Source: Sorghum bicolor
Lineage: Eukaryota > Streptophyta > Magnoliopsida > Poales > Poaceae
Direction of reading: 5' to 3'
DNA length: 64,000 bases
Assembly (NCBI RefSeq): GCF_000003195.3
Contig: NC_012872.2
Coordinates: 1,736,001-1,800,000 of the forward strand
Positions 35,807-48,074 of this stretch are shown piece by piece. Below the pieces are notes generated by a model, which saw nothing but the letters and a program-made list of their open reading frames with translations, did no database searches and was not told where the DNA came from. The translations under genes and the position numbers were made by a program. Positions within the stretch are counted from its first letter, which is position 1. Every line of letters starts with the position of its first letter.

Positions 35807-37164
35807 CATACATCTTTTGTCTCGGATGAACCTCGATGGAGAAAACCTTACTGGACCTCGACCATACTGAATTCATATATTTATATTTTCAGATGAGACT
35901 TCTTCCTTTTTTGTATACAAAAAATGTTTTGAGATGAAATCCTAGCTAACTACCCGTAGCCCATAGGACCATATATAGCAGAAGGCCAACAGTAACTAAG
36001 AATGGACTAATTTGTATATGGGCGAGATTACATGGGATCATTCGTTCTGTTCAATATTTTTCCTTGTAGGGTAGCCCATAAATCAGTATCAAGCCTATTG
36101 CTCGAAGAGAATCACTAGTGGAGTATTTGCGTGGCACGGCGTAGGAGTGTGTGGTACTTGAGCAGCCACAATGAAGCCTAGCTTGTTGTTGTTGATAATG
36201 AGGAGGCACACGTTGCCATGGTGTCATACAACGAGACCATGACGTCCATGAAGCTATGGGAAAAGGTTTTCCATGTCTCACCAATCGAGGACACGACCAC
36301 CGTATTGGCAACGTCGAGCATAAATCTAATGTTAAAAAAGAGAGCATAAATGTAGCCTGATTTATCTCAAACTGTGATGTCGCGATGGCTGACATGGTGC
36401 CACGTTGCATTGGTGAAAATCGTTTTTCAAAACCGCTCAAAGAGGTAATCAAATAGATTCAATAGTTGAGAGTGTCTCTAAAAAGTAAAAACTACAAATC
36501 CAATGAACTTGAAAGTTAATAATCAGACAGGTGCAAGGCTATGCACTCGCAAAGCTTAGACTATGCACGAGAGAAATTTTCTTTCATTTTGCAATTGATG
36601 AAGTGCAAATGGAGAAATCATACTTCATACCTTCATTTCCGTCGCCGATCACTGTGGCGCTGGTTTGTTGGAGTAGAACTGTAGAAGCTTAGAAAGGTAC
36701 TGGAGCAGTGGAGCTTGCCAGAGTCTGCAGCGCGCCAGGGAGGCTAGGCCGGGTTTCTTACCGTCCACCAGTCAGGAGTCTACAACTCTACATACGTCGA
36801 CCATAGAGTGAACATAGTTCTCGTGAACAATTTGCAAAACTAAATGACAAAATCTACATATGCTAGAATTATGTAAACTCTAGTGGCACAACGTAACATC
36901 TCCATCTCGACAGGAGAAATTGGAGAGAAGGACAACATATCTAGGCTCTCTCTCTGGCCACACCATATATTATTGCCCCCGGTTTGTTTAGCATGAAGTC
37001 AACTAGCGGTGCGATATTCAAAATCTGAAGCTGTAGATCCCAAGACCCCAGATTAACTAAATTTATTCTGAACATCGAACGTGATAGCAGCCAGGTCTTC
37101 AAATCGGCAGCGCCGAGATTTCAGCTGCCATTTGGTAATCGTTCCATTACCCAATTCTACAGCC
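35807..37164. other. GDSL-F/GDSL-G intergenic region
   Basis: About 1.4 kb. An open frame of 133 codons on the minus strand (36051-36452) has no recognisable domain. The last 100 bp hold the GDSL-G leader. No element with clear ends was seen. Confidence 0.6.
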
Positions 37165-38572
37165 ATGATGAGTCGCATCGCCGCCGCTGCCGCCACCGTG
37201 CTGCTCCTCATCGTCTCGGGCCAGGTCCACGGCACGGACGCCGGCGGCTACCGGCCCAAGCGCTTCTTCAACGCCATATTCAGCTTCGGCAACTCCTACG
37301 CCGACACCGGCAACTTCGTCAGGCTAGCCGCGCCGATCATCCCCATCATTCCTTTCAACAACCTCCCCTACGGCGTGACCTTCTTCCGCCGCCCCACCGG
37401 CCGGGCGAGCAACGGCCGCATCATCCTCGACTTCATCGGTACGCCAACCGCCGTTCCGAAGACATGCTTCTTCCTTATCTGTATCTGACGACATGGATCT
37501 TCGCTTGCATGCATGCAGCTCAAGCTTTTGGTCTCCCGTTCGTGCCGCCATCCCTGGACAGAACGCAGAACTTCAGCAAGGGCGCCAACTTCGCCGTCGT
37601 GGGGGCGACGGCGCTGGACCTGTCCTACTTTCTTGAGCACAACATCACCTCCGTTCCCCCGTTCAACAGCTCCTTCGGCGTGCAGATCGGGTGGTTCGAG
37701 CAGCTCAAGCCCTCGCTCTGCGACACCCCTAAACAATGCGACGAGTACCTGGGCAGATCTCTGTTCGTCATGGGTGAGTTCGGAGGCAACGACTACGTCT
37801 TCCTCCTCGCCGCCAACAAGACCGTGGAGGAGACGAGAGCGTACGTTCCTACAGTGGTCAAGGCCATCGCCGACGGTGTGGAGGTACTCACCTCGATCTT
37901 CTGACTCATCCCGGCTGTTTCTTGCTGGTTGATCAAACGTGAGTACGTGTTCAGAGGCTGATCAAGCTCGGCGCCAAGCGCATCGTCGTGCCGGGCAACC
38001 TGCCGACGGGCTGCATTCCGATCATCCTGACGCTGTACGCGAGCCCCAACAAGTCAGACTACGACAAGTACGGGTGCCTCGACAAGTTCAACGGCTTGGC
38101 GCGCTACCACAACCGCCTCCTCCGGCGAGAGGTACGGGCGCTGCAGAAGAAGTACAAGCTGACGACGACGAAGATCGCCTTCGCCGACTACTTCCGGCCC
38201 ATCGTCAAGTTTCTTCAGAAACCGGCAAAATTCGGTGAGATCAATATAATCGCAATGCTTCTATGCACTATATCGATCGATCGATCGGTGCAGCCGCGCA
38301 GCATGATTTTCACCACCGATATGCATATGCATGTGCATGGTGCAGGGTTCAATGGCGGCACGGCGCTGGTGGCGTGCTGTGGCGCCGGCGGCAGGTACAA
38401 CTACAACGCCACGGCGGCGTGCGGTCTCCCCGGCGCGACAGCCTGCGCGGACGTGTCCAGGGCGCTCAACTGGGACGGCATCCACCTCACCGACAAGGCG
38501 TACGGCAACATCGCCGCCGCATGGCTGCGCGGCCCTTACGCGGAACCGACCATTCTAGACCTCGCGCACTGA
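37165..38572 (+). CDS. GDSL-G: GDSL esterase/lipase with GNS nucleophile block
   Basis: Predicted 381-residue protein. Exons are 37165-37438, 37519-37883, 37955-38234 and 38346-38572, all in frame. The signal peptide runs to about residue 23. Block I is [12 protein letters not shown]: the nucleophile Ser44 is present, but the preceding residue is Asn instead of the usual Asp. Block II GGNDY, block III LPTGC and block V WDGIHLTD (Asp350, His353) are intact. The Ser-Asp-His triad and the oxyanion residues are therefore kept and activity is plausible, though the GDS to GNS change is unusual for the family. Two adjacent ATG codons open the frame (37165 and 37168). It is the last member of the array, and its 3' flank is duplicated downstream. 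Confidence 0.88.
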
Positions 38573-40739
38573 AAGCTGGGATGAACCCTCGGTGAAGAAG
38601 TTTGATTTTGATCGCGTCTGCCTCTGCAATCACTGTGTGCACACCTTTGGCTCTGGCCTGGTGCGTCTCAGCGTCGCGTGGAGCAGGTTGGGATGACCTC
38701 TGTGTGTTTGTTTCTTGCCTCTCTATTCCGACTTGAGTAAAAAAAAAAAAGAAGTTGTGTTGGCCTTTTCAAGATTGGGACTGAATTGGTAGTATGTTAG
38801 AAGTCGCTTGATGAGAATGGCAAGGTTGTTAACTGAAAGTGAATGACCTTCTATCCGCCACAAAAGTCAACTCGACAAACAAATTGAACCAACCATTTTA
38901 TCCAACATTTCGTAATGATAATGGCGAGGTTGTTAACGTCTGAAAGAAACGTTCTCGTGAATGAAGCTGCTGTGCAGCCGCAGTACCACCATGACCAAAG
39001 GCCAAGAACTTGCGCCAAAGTCATTGTAAATCTGTTTTGTTTTTGTTTTTTCTTGTCTAATAAAAATACGGTAAAGCTCTTGCCGTTTCTAAAAAAAGAA
39101 CTTGCGCCGAAGTCATCAGCTGATGAACCTCGATGAGGAGGTTTTTTCGTGTCTGCTCTGCCATGCCATCACTGTGTGCACACCTTTGGCGCCGCGTGGA
39201 CCAGTTTTGGGATTTTTTTTTTCTTTTTTTACCTTCTCTTTGACCTGTGTATTTCTTTATTGCCCCTCCATTCCCGACTTTAGAGAGAAGAAATGATAAG
39301 AATTGTGGTGACTATTATTTCAAGACTGGGACTGAATTGATATTTTACAAATCGATTGATGAGAATGGCAAGGTTGTTAACTGAGAGTGAATATGGCCTT
39401 CCATGCCCTATGAAAGTCAACTAGACAAACAAACTGAACGAACCAATTTATGCCGTTCAAAGAATTTTTCCGGACAGTTTTAGACTCATGTTATCTTTTT
39501 TTACAAAAAATAACAAAAAATTATTATGAGGCGAAACCTGGGATGACAAGATGTTGGCATAGCAGAAGTAACTAATCTGCACGTGGGCCAGATTAACATG
39601 GCACCATTCCTTCATGAACTATCGTCGTTGTTTAGGTTTTCTCCGCAAAATTTTAAAACCGGACAAACTATCTTCAACTATAATATACCAAAACCTTTTA
39701 CATTGCTTCCCCGCTTCGGCTAGAATTGGTTTTCAAGACGGTTCCTTTTTTCTAACTAAAAATTCCAATAAATACATGAAAAACCTATGAAAATATCTTT
39801 AAGCTTCTAAATATCATTATAAAAATATCTTTATAGTAAATTTTAACCATGAATGCACTTTGGAAACCATGTCTAACACGTGCATACCTCATATATGCAA
39901 TTTAAATGTTTTTTAGAGTTTAGGAGGATAGTTTGTCTGGTTTTAAAGTTAACCTAGGCTATAGTGATAATTAATAGGAGGACAAAATTGAACTTTTCCT
40001 TCTCTTCAACATTTCCTTGTATGGTGGCCCATAACCATCAGCCTATCCTGAGAAGAGTCACTCGCGAACATGGCGGGCCGTTTGCGTGCTCCATTGCTGT
40101 GGGTTGGACCGTAGGGTTAAATGAGACAGATATTTTCTTGGTCTGCGTCTGCTGTATCAAGCACGCGGCCCAAATTTCATGTCCGCTCCCTTCTGGCCCA
40201 TTTTTTAGTGGACCATTTGGCCCGTTTCATGGAATGCCATGGACGCAATTACGAAAAAGGCCGTTTGCCACATATGGAGAGCGTGCTAGCAGCCCAGCTT
40301 CACTTCAAATCGCGGCCCAGTCAATATGTATATATCCTAATATAATAATATAATATCGAAATTTGGCGCGTCCAGTACCTGGACAAAGCATATAAAAAGA
40401 CTCCATTTGAAGAAAAACGGAAAAGAAATCAATGACCTCGATAAATTTGCAGAGTCATAACTCACAAGAAATGAGTTTGCTCCTTTGTATAAACCACCCC
40501 CCAAAAAAAATTGCCATTGAATTCAGGAAGGAATTACAATCTTTTTCTTTTGACATTCTTCTATCAACTCATTTGGGTTGAAAATCTTTTGACCCCCGCT
40601 ATAACTATAAGAAACCAATCTGCTATCTTTTCCTTTACTTATTGAGCTACTCCACCCTAAGCTAGCTTATACCAGTAATAAAGTAACACTGTCTGTCTGT
40701 CTGTCTGTAAAAAATGTACTACTAGTAATGAGTCATCAA
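38573..40739. other. GDSL-G/TBL intergenic region
   Basis: After the duplicated flank the DNA is AT-rich with no gene. A (GTCT)n run lies at 40691-40708. This spacer separates two convergent genes, GDSL-G on + and the TBL gene on -. Confidence 0.65.
38577..39450. repeat. Duplicated 3' flank of GDSL-G
   Basis: The segment at about 38577-38900 is repeated at about 39121-39450 with moderate divergence. Shared phrases include ATCACTGTGTGCACACCTTTGG, split as ATCACTGTGTG and CACACCTTTGG, then GGGACTGAATTG, GATGAGAATGGCAAGGTTGTT, split as GATGAGAATGG and CAAGGTTGTTAACTGA, and AAAGTCAACT. It looks like a remnant of an extra duplication whose coding part was lost. Confidence 0.7.
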
Positions 40740-43700
40740 TCAGTCCTGCCCGGTGAGCGCGGCGTAGAAGAGGACGTTCCAGGTGTCCGGGAGCCCGGCG
40801 ACGCACCAGTGCGTGCAGTCGCCGCCGAAGATGCCGCCGTCGTACTTGGTGGGGTGCGCGTCCTTGCGGAGCTGCGACAGGTAGGTGAAGTCGAGCAGGT
40901 AGACTGGCTTGGCCATCCCGGCCAGCACGCCGCGCAGGATCGCCTGCTGCGGGATCGGCCCGCCCGGGTACGCTCCCGTCGTAGTGCCGTTGAGCGGCCG
41001 CGTCTCCCCCATGCACGTCTTCTTCGGCGACGCGCCCCAGTCCTGGCCCCTGCACGCACGCCACACGGGCTGATGAGTGAGATGCAGTTGCAATGCATGC
41101 GTGGTTCAGTTGTGCTTGTTGCAGCGGTCAGGAGGAGCCAAGGGCGGACATGGTGCCGCCGTGGCCGTTCTTCAGAGTTAGTGAATGCATGGCGTGGCGT
41201 GGTGTTTACCTGTAGTGAGAGGGCGAGATGCCCTGGAAGAAGACCTTGGTGTCGGTGTGGACAAGGTTGGCGTCGACCCAGCTGGCCCAGGTGCGCAGCG
41301 CCTTGGTGAAGGCCTGCGTGCGGTCCATGTCCTTCACCACCGTGTTGCCCACCTGGATGTAGTCCCAGCTGCATGCACAAGCACAGTCAGATAGATGATG
41401 CAAGGAATGTGAAGCAGTACTACTCACGGTTGCGTGGGGCCGGTGCGCGGCCACCAGTGCCAGGAGTCGAAGACGAGCACGTCGGCGGCGAGCCAGTCGC
41501 GGGCCTGGTCGATGGTGTCGAGCTTGAGGACGCGCCGGCCGGACGCCTCCGTCACGAGGTCCACCAGGTAGTGCGTCAGGTAGTACACGACGGTCACGTT
41601 GTAGTCCTGCACCGGGCACAAACAAACAAGACTGGCCGTCAATGTCACTCACCCGAGCAGTCATGTCATGCCATGGAAATGGAACACAGCACGCTAGTAC
41701 GGCAGATCCCCAACCAACTAGTACAAGCAAGCCTGGAACGTGCCCGTGCCCGTGCACTTGCGTGCGGCGTGTCGGCGCTCAATGGCGCCGCGGCACGGCA
41801 CGGCGGCAGGCCGGGGAGATGCACCCACCGCGCGTGCGTACGAGAGCTCAAAACGAAAAAGGCAGCGTACAAAACAAAGCCAAGCTGGCAGCCAGTGCCA
41901 GGAAATTAGGAAACGGCCAAGGGCGTATTAGTACACTGTCAGAGCAACTCTTGTGGCGCTCAGACCATCATCTGACACGGGCACACATCGAAACGAAACG
42001 GAAGCGGACAGGCAGGGCTCTGACCAGTACTCTAGTATCGTCGTCACCAACCACCAACCTCCAGCATGTCACGCGCGCTGGATCCCGGAGTTGGGTGGTA
42101 GATCAATTTGGCCATTTGCTCTGCCCGACTGCTCTGCCTCTGCCTGATCCATGCTCCCTTCCCAATTTCTACTGTACCAGTACCGGTACCAAAGTGGTAG
42201 GAGTACTACATTGTACTGTACATTGTAGTACTATAGTACTCGTACAATATTAGCATGCAGTTTCCAGCTTGTAGGATCCATCTCCCGTACTAAACGAGAC
42301 CAAAAGTAGAAAAATCAAAAGACTACGTACACTAAGGCCTTATTTAGATACACCCAAAAATCCAAAACTTTTCAAGATTTTCTATCACATCAAATATTTC
42401 GATATACGCATAAAGTATTAAATATAAATAAAAAATAATTAATTGTATAATTTGTCTGTTATTTGCGAGATGAATATTTTAAACCTATTTAGTTTATAAT
42501 TAAATAATAATTAACAAATAAAAACCAAAAATATTAGAATACCTTAAAAACTTTTTAGCTCCTCGACTAAACAAGGCCAAACAATAAACAAACAAAACAA
42601 TTCAGATACGGACACACAGCGACCAATCCTCAAGACGTGCAGGGTTTCAGCAGGCGCGGGCGGCTATGGCTGCCAGTGCCAGTGCCAGGCAGGCACGAGA
42701 CCAGAGTCGTGTGGCGAGGACCTCGCGTCAGGGGGACCCCCTCGCTTTTCCTTCCGGTTGACTTGTGCTGCTGCTGCTGTGGCGCGGCCACCACCGTCCC
42801 CCACGCCCCCACCCCACCGCGGATTCCCGTCCGGACCAGGCGAGATCGCCCCGCCGCCCGTGCCAGCGAACCCCCGGCCCCGTCCCCGCCCGCCCGGCGC
42901 CCGCGCACCAAGGGAATTGCAGCAATTGGTTGATGGTGCGCCGAGCCGGGTCCCGTACGTTCCCGTGTGCCACCAGCCAGGCGCAGGCGCAGGCGCACAC
43001 GGCACACGCACGCGCCGGGATGTGCCCAGACTTGCCGACGCGGCCACCGGGGCCCCGTCGACCGACAGAGGCAGCCACCGGGCGCGGTTGGTTGCGCCCA
43101 GTTCACGTCCCACCCATGTCATGATGCCCAACCCAACCGGCAACCATCGAGCCAGCTTTTTACCGGACCAGCAGGGCCAGTACCGAACAAACCACGCACC
43201 GAGTCGATCGATCGGGCGACAGATGGAATCGAATCGAATCGAGTCGGCACGACACGAACGAACGAGGCACGGAGCAAGCATGCATGTAAAGGAAAGGAAA
43301 GGATGTACCTCGAAGCGGACGGTGGAGGAGGGGTCGATCTTCCCGGACGCCGGCGACAGGCTGGTCCGCACGCCGGGCCCCGCCGCGGCGTGGAGCATGC
43401 ACAGCAGCGACTCGTACTGGTTCAGCGCCAGCGAGTCGCCCACGAACATCACCGTCTTGCCACTCCACATCTTCAGCAGCGCCGCGCCGTCGAACCTTCA
43501 TTGCCACCCAGTGAGCGACGTTGCGATCACACAGTCAGTCCAGACGAGTCCGGACGGCAGAAAATTTTTACCTGGGCTGAGCGCACGGCGCGTCGAGGTG
43601 CCACCGGTACTTGAGGTACATGGTGTCGGGGCGGCCGAAGCGCGCGCACGCGAACTCGTCGCGGATGAAGGGGCACCGCGCCGAGTCGTAGAGCGGGTAC

Positions 43701-43888
43701 GACTCGTCCACCACCCACGCGCCCGACGCCGCGAAGGGGGCGCAGGACCGCGCCGCCGACGACGCCGACGACCCGCCGCGATGGTGCTGCTTCCGCGAGA
43801 TGGTCACGGCGGCGGCGGCGGCCGTGCACGCCGCAAGCACCACCACCGCCAACGCGGCTGCCCACAGAACGCCCGGCCGCTTCGCCAT
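40740..43888 (-). CDS. Trichome birefringence-like (TBL) protein, probable polysaccharide O-acetyltransferase
   Basis: Predicted 383-residue type II membrane protein of the TBL/DUF231 PC-esterase family. Exons in coding order are 43888-43572, 43495-43309, 41606-41428, 41368-41210 and 41049-40740; all junctions keep the frame. Residues 8-28 form a single hydrophobic anchor, consistent with Golgi location. The TBL domain starts at [10 protein letters not shown] (about residue 72) and continues to [19 protein letters not shown]. The GDS motif [15 protein letters not shown] puts the catalytic Ser at 127. The C-terminal DCTHWC motif supplies Asp358 and His361, followed by GLPDTWN. Family members transfer acetyl groups to xylan, mannan or pectin; this one looks closest to the TBL37-43 type group, but the substrate is not determined. 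Intron 2 is 1.7 kb and carries a MITE. A TATA-like box on the minus strand lies at about 44097-44103. Confidence 0.92.
41607..43308 (-). other. Large intron 2 of the TBL gene
   Basis: 1.7-kb intron containing a Tourist-like MITE (42335-42578) and GC-rich stretches whose open frames on either strand, up to 400 codons, are composition artefacts without domains. Confidence 0.75.
42335..42578. mobile_element. Tourist-like MITE in TBL intron 2
   Basis: Starts GGCCTTATTTAG and ends CTAAACAAGGCC, with the same internal order as the other family copies but more diverged and AT-rich. TAA precedes it; the right flank is AAA. Confidence 0.7.
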
Positions 43889-44872
43889 CGTCCCCCTGCT
43901 GCTGCTGCCCCTGCTGGAACACCGACACACAGCACAGAGAGAGAGAAGAAGCCGATGTGAGGGACGGTAGGTGCGTGCGAGGCCCGCCGGGGGTGGAGGG
44001 ACGGGACGGTTTGGTGTGACGGGCACGGGCACGGGCCCGGCGAGAGCGAGGAGGTGTGAGGGCGAGGGAGCAAAGGAAGCGCGTGGTGGGTGTCTGTATA
44101 TGTAGCCCTGCCCTGCCCTGCCCGTGGCCGTGTCATGCGATTTCTCTGTGCCTGCTGCTGGCTGCACCTGCACCTGCTTCTTTTAATGGTGGGCGGCTAC
44201 TGCCTACTGCCATGGACGGATGGGCCGCATCAGCATGCGTCTGCATGGGCTTGGCTGGACCTGGAGGGGATGCGCCCGCTCGCGAAAAGGTCCAAGCTTT
44301 GGCATGGCAGCTAGCAGTAATAGCAGGGGATTCACTGATGATTGGCAGCTTCGCGTACTACTCGGTACTGATGGCTGATGATTGATTGCTTTCGGCGCGT
44401 CCGTGCACGGGTGAGGTGAACGAACGGACATGGATGGACGGACGGAAACAAGACGAACCTTGGCAGGAGCGCGGCGAGCCGGCGGGGCGATGCCGTGGCC
44501 TGCTCATGTCCTCCTCCTCCTCCTCCTCCTGGTGTCCCCGCGTCTCCTGAGGTCGTCGGCGTCGGCGTATCTGGCAGTGGCGTTGGCGTGGACTGGTTTT
44601 TCATGACGACGAGTACTCCTAGTACTACTACAGCTCCAATCCCTGAACGGATTGGACTGGTTTTCGCCGCGCTTTTGCTGCGGTCAGCCTGCGGGCGACA
44701 CCGAGGCCGGCGGTAAGGCTGATTTGGACTCCGGGACAGGGACGTGCGCTCAAACGATCATGCAGTGCTGCTATGGCTATGCTATCAATCTGCTAGCAGC
44801 TCTAGATCGCTCGTGTAGTTTCCTCCTCTATCTTGTATCAGGGCAGGCAGCAGGAAGGCAAGAACGACTCTT

Positions 44873-44938
44873 AAGGATCTCACAAGGATTGGCTAAACCA
44901 GTCCTTAGCCGGCGGCAACCAATCCTTGTGAGATCCTT
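44873..44938. repeat. Perfect 20-bp inverted repeat (hairpin)
   Basis: Arm AAGGATCTCACAAGGATTGG at 44873-44892 is the exact reverse complement of 44919-44938, with a 26-nt loop. Inside the loop CTAA and TTAG can extend the stem. A transcript in either direction would fold into a strong hairpin. Function unknown. Confidence 0.9.
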
Positions 44939-45149
44939 TGCCTCCTCGACGTGTCAAGGCAGAAAGGGGAAACAAATCTGTGGAAACGGAATGGCAGATA
45001 ACCCTCGGACAAGTTATTCGGCAGAAGGCACTAGCTACTTCATCCCTTGCCTTTTCTGACCGGCGGCCAAAGGGAGGCATATTTCTTTCTCCCTCACTTT
45101 CTTTCTTTTTTTTGATCGAGGGCCACGAAGGAGGAAAGGACATGTGGTG

Positions 45150-45366
45150 TTTGGTTAGATGTGTTAAAATGTAACAGGTATTAGTATTTTTGTTTTATTT
45201 GTTAATTAGTGTTCAATAATAGATTAATTATATGCTTGAAAAGATTCGTCTCGTAAATTATTCTCTAACTTTATTTTTAGTTTCATAAATAGTTTATATT
45301 TAATACTCTATACATGTGTCTAAATATTTAATGTGATAGGTGATAAAAAAAATTCAAAAACAAGGC
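45150..45366. mobile_element. Diverged Tourist-like MITE, reverse orientation
   Basis: Shows the reversed family order (AAAAGATTCGTCTCGTAAATTAT, here split as AAAAGATTCGTC and TCGTAAATTAT, then ACATGTGTC) and ends AAAAACAAGGCC. Its left end has decayed. Confidence 0.6.
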
Positions 45367-45444
45367 CTTATCATTGGGAAGGAAAGAGAGAGATTGGCTT
45401 TCTGCCCTTTCACACACTGCTCATGCTCTTTTCACGTTTTCCTA

Positions 45445-45686
45445 GGCCTTGTTTAGTTCCCAAAAGTTTTGCAAAATTTTTCAGATTCCCCGTCACATCG
45501 AATCTTTAGACGTATGCATGGAGTAATAAACATAGATAAAAATAAAAACTAATTACACAGTTTGGTCGGAATTGACGAGACGAATCTTTTGAGCTTAGTT
45601 AGTCTATAATTAGATAATATTTGTCAAATACAAACGAAAGTGCTACTATTTATATTTTGCAAAAAAATTTAGAAGTAAACAAGGCC
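45445..45686. mobile_element. Tourist-like MITE with CTA target duplication
   Basis: Ends GGCCTTGTTTAG and AGTAAACAAGGCC are flanked by CTA at 45442-45444 and 45687-45689. Confidence 0.8.
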
Positions 45687-46043
45687 CTACATGCATGCAA
45701 AATGCAAGGTCAGCTCTGGATCGGATCCAGGGAAAACAATGGAGCAGCATCTGCATCTCCTGAGCAGAAAGAAAAGGGAAAAAAAAAAAGGAAAGAAAGC
45801 ATCTGACAGCTGGGCAAGAGAATCTCGATAGATTCTGAGGGTGCTGCAGTACCGACCGAGATCTGGCGAGAAACATGCACGAGGAATGGCCAGTCACCTG
45901 TCTGTCGCCTGCTGGCTGGCAGCGGCTGCTGATCATCCGGGATCCAAATCCAAGGCCGTGGAGCACTTGTCCGTCCCGACCTCGACCGCATCCTCCTGGA
46001 TACGATACGGTACTGTACATTATTACAATCTGCAGGAAGTCTT

Positions 46044-46262
46044 GGGCTGTTTAGTTGGTAAACTTTTTTTTTTTATTTTGGTTAACATAACACTTTTGTT
46101 TGTAACTAATTAGGTTTAAAAAATCATATTATAAATTATAAACAAACTATATAATTAATTATTTTTATCTATATTTAGTATTTTATGTATACGGGCGTAT
46201 AATTTAATATCACGAAGAATTTTGAAATTTTTGTAAAATTTTCGGAGAACTAAAACAGCCCC
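46044..46262. mobile_element. Tourist-like MITE variant
   Basis: Inverted ends GGGCTGTTTAGTT and AACTAAAACAGCCC. The interior is a diverged version of the same family. Confidence 0.65.
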
Positions 46263-46760
46263 TTGCATTGGTCCTACTAGTTGCCAGTTCGATGATGAGA
46301 GCAATCTGCAGGAGTGCAGGATGTAGGGAAAAGGTGGATGCGGTCCCAGTCCCGGTCCCAGCCAGCAGGTTGTAGCAGTGCACGAGCTGCTGGCTGGCTC
46401 TGGTTAGATAGCTAGCTAACGCCCAAAACTTGCATCACAAGCGTCGTTTGAGATGTTAGGATCGATCATCATGCTCTTATCCGTAATTGACTTATAGCAT
46501 AATGCTAGTGACAGGCAGTAAGTAGAAGCATTACAGAAACATGATTGATTTCCACTGATTAGCCAACGGGTTGGCCTGGCCTACGTGAAGCTGCAAACTA
46601 AAACCTTGCTGCTTTTCCGATCCATTTGGTGGGCAGTGGCCGGCTGATTGCAGTAACGATTACGGTACTCCATTCAGCTACTACTCCACTTGTTTTAGAG
46701 GATAAGTGGGGAGACACAGACGACGAAGGTGACAAGCTGACAATGGCGACATGCTGTTTT

Positions 46761-46860
46761 AGGGCCTGTTTAGTTTGAAACGGTAAAATTTATCGTCCGT
46801 TATATTGAATGTTTGGATACTAATTAATTTATGATTGGACAATCCCAACTAAACACCTCA
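46761..46860. mobile_element. Partial Tourist-like MITE
   Basis: Starts GGGCCTGTTTAGTTTG and keeps the TTATGATTGGACAAT segment and CAACTAAACA end. The middle is deleted. Confidence 0.5.
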
Positions 46861-47614
46861 TTATTTTATTTTTTCTCTATCTTAGAACGATAAGGCAGCT
46901 TGCTAGCTCCCCGGTAACATAGACACGGGACACGCCAGCCCGTGTTGTGGACTTGCATTGTCTGTGCTAAAAATCGACCAGGGGGAGGGACGTTCTCCTG
47001 ATTTTTGTCTTAAGAAGATGGTGTCGTGACTTGAATCCGGGCTGGCTCAGCCAACCGCTTCTTTGGTGTGTTGTGCTGACCAGTTACACCGTGAGCCTGT
47101 GCTAAAAATCGTGCGGATATATACATCTCTTGAGTTTATCTACCGAATCTACAGGCAATTCAACATGTTTTTCTCTCACAACAAATCAACGAACAATACT
47201 TTCAGCTATGATTTATCAACCAAGCGAACAAAGCTAGGGCGAAGCTAGGCTTTGTCGTTGGGGTCAGCTGAGCCAACGAATCTGTAAAAACTCAGTGATA
47301 ATTACTGTCTTGTATTATTCTTTAATTAATGGCAAAGACCCTAGTGTACATTTCGAAATTTATAAGCAAGGGTAATCAATTGATGCTCTTCCTGACATGC
47401 TTAATGCTTGCCTATACGAGTAGTATATGCCTAGCACTACAGTACTACTAGTATTTTCTTCTATCAGCAAACAGTACCACGGACTAGTGATTTTCTTCTA
47501 CTAATTCGTTTCCCATCAGCTAGCATGGACTAGTAGTAGTAGCAGGCATCGTCCCTTTCTGTGTAGGATATAGAACATGCATGTCAGAGCGACCAATCGC
47601 CATGTCAACCATGA

Positions 47615-48074
47615 GGTCTTGTTTAGATTAAAAAGTTTTTAAATTTTAATATTGTAACACTTTTGTTTTTATTTGATAAATAATATCTAATAATAGAGTA
47701 ACTAGGCTTAAAAGATTCGTCTCGTGATTTACAGACAAACTGTACAATTAGTTTTTATTTTCATCTATATTTAATGCTCAATGCATGTGTCGCAAGATTC
47801 GATGTGATGTGGAATCTTAAAAGTTTTTTGTTTTTGGGTGAACAGGCCTTGTTTAGTTCCAAAATTTTCTAGAAAATAAGCACCGTAGCACTTTTGTTTG
47901 TATGTGACAAATATTGTCTAATCATGGAGTAACTAGACTTAAAAGATTCGTCTCGCAAATTATAGGTAAACTGTATAATTAGTTTTTATTTTTATACATG
48001 TGTTCAAATATTCGATGTGACAAGAAATCTTGAAAAATTTTGGGTTTTAATGAGGAACTAAACAATACAAGGCC
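47615..48074. mobile_element. Two fused Tourist-like MITEs
   Basis: A first copy (47615-47848, starting GGTCTTGTTTAG) runs directly into a second (47845-48074, starting GGCCTTGTTTAG and ending AAGGCC). They share the GGCC at the join and have the same orientation. Confidence 0.7.

Noticed and set aside
36051..36452. 133-codon minus-strand open frame between GDSL-F and GDSL-G
   Set aside because: No family recognised, no promoter or intron evidence; kept only as part of the intergenic description.
42758..43960. 400-codon open frame on the + strand across the TBL gene
   Set aside because: It is antisense to TBL exons 1 and 2 and introns 1 and 2, has a low-complexity Arg/Pro/His-rich composition and no domain. 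GC-rich grass exons routinely give such shadow frames.
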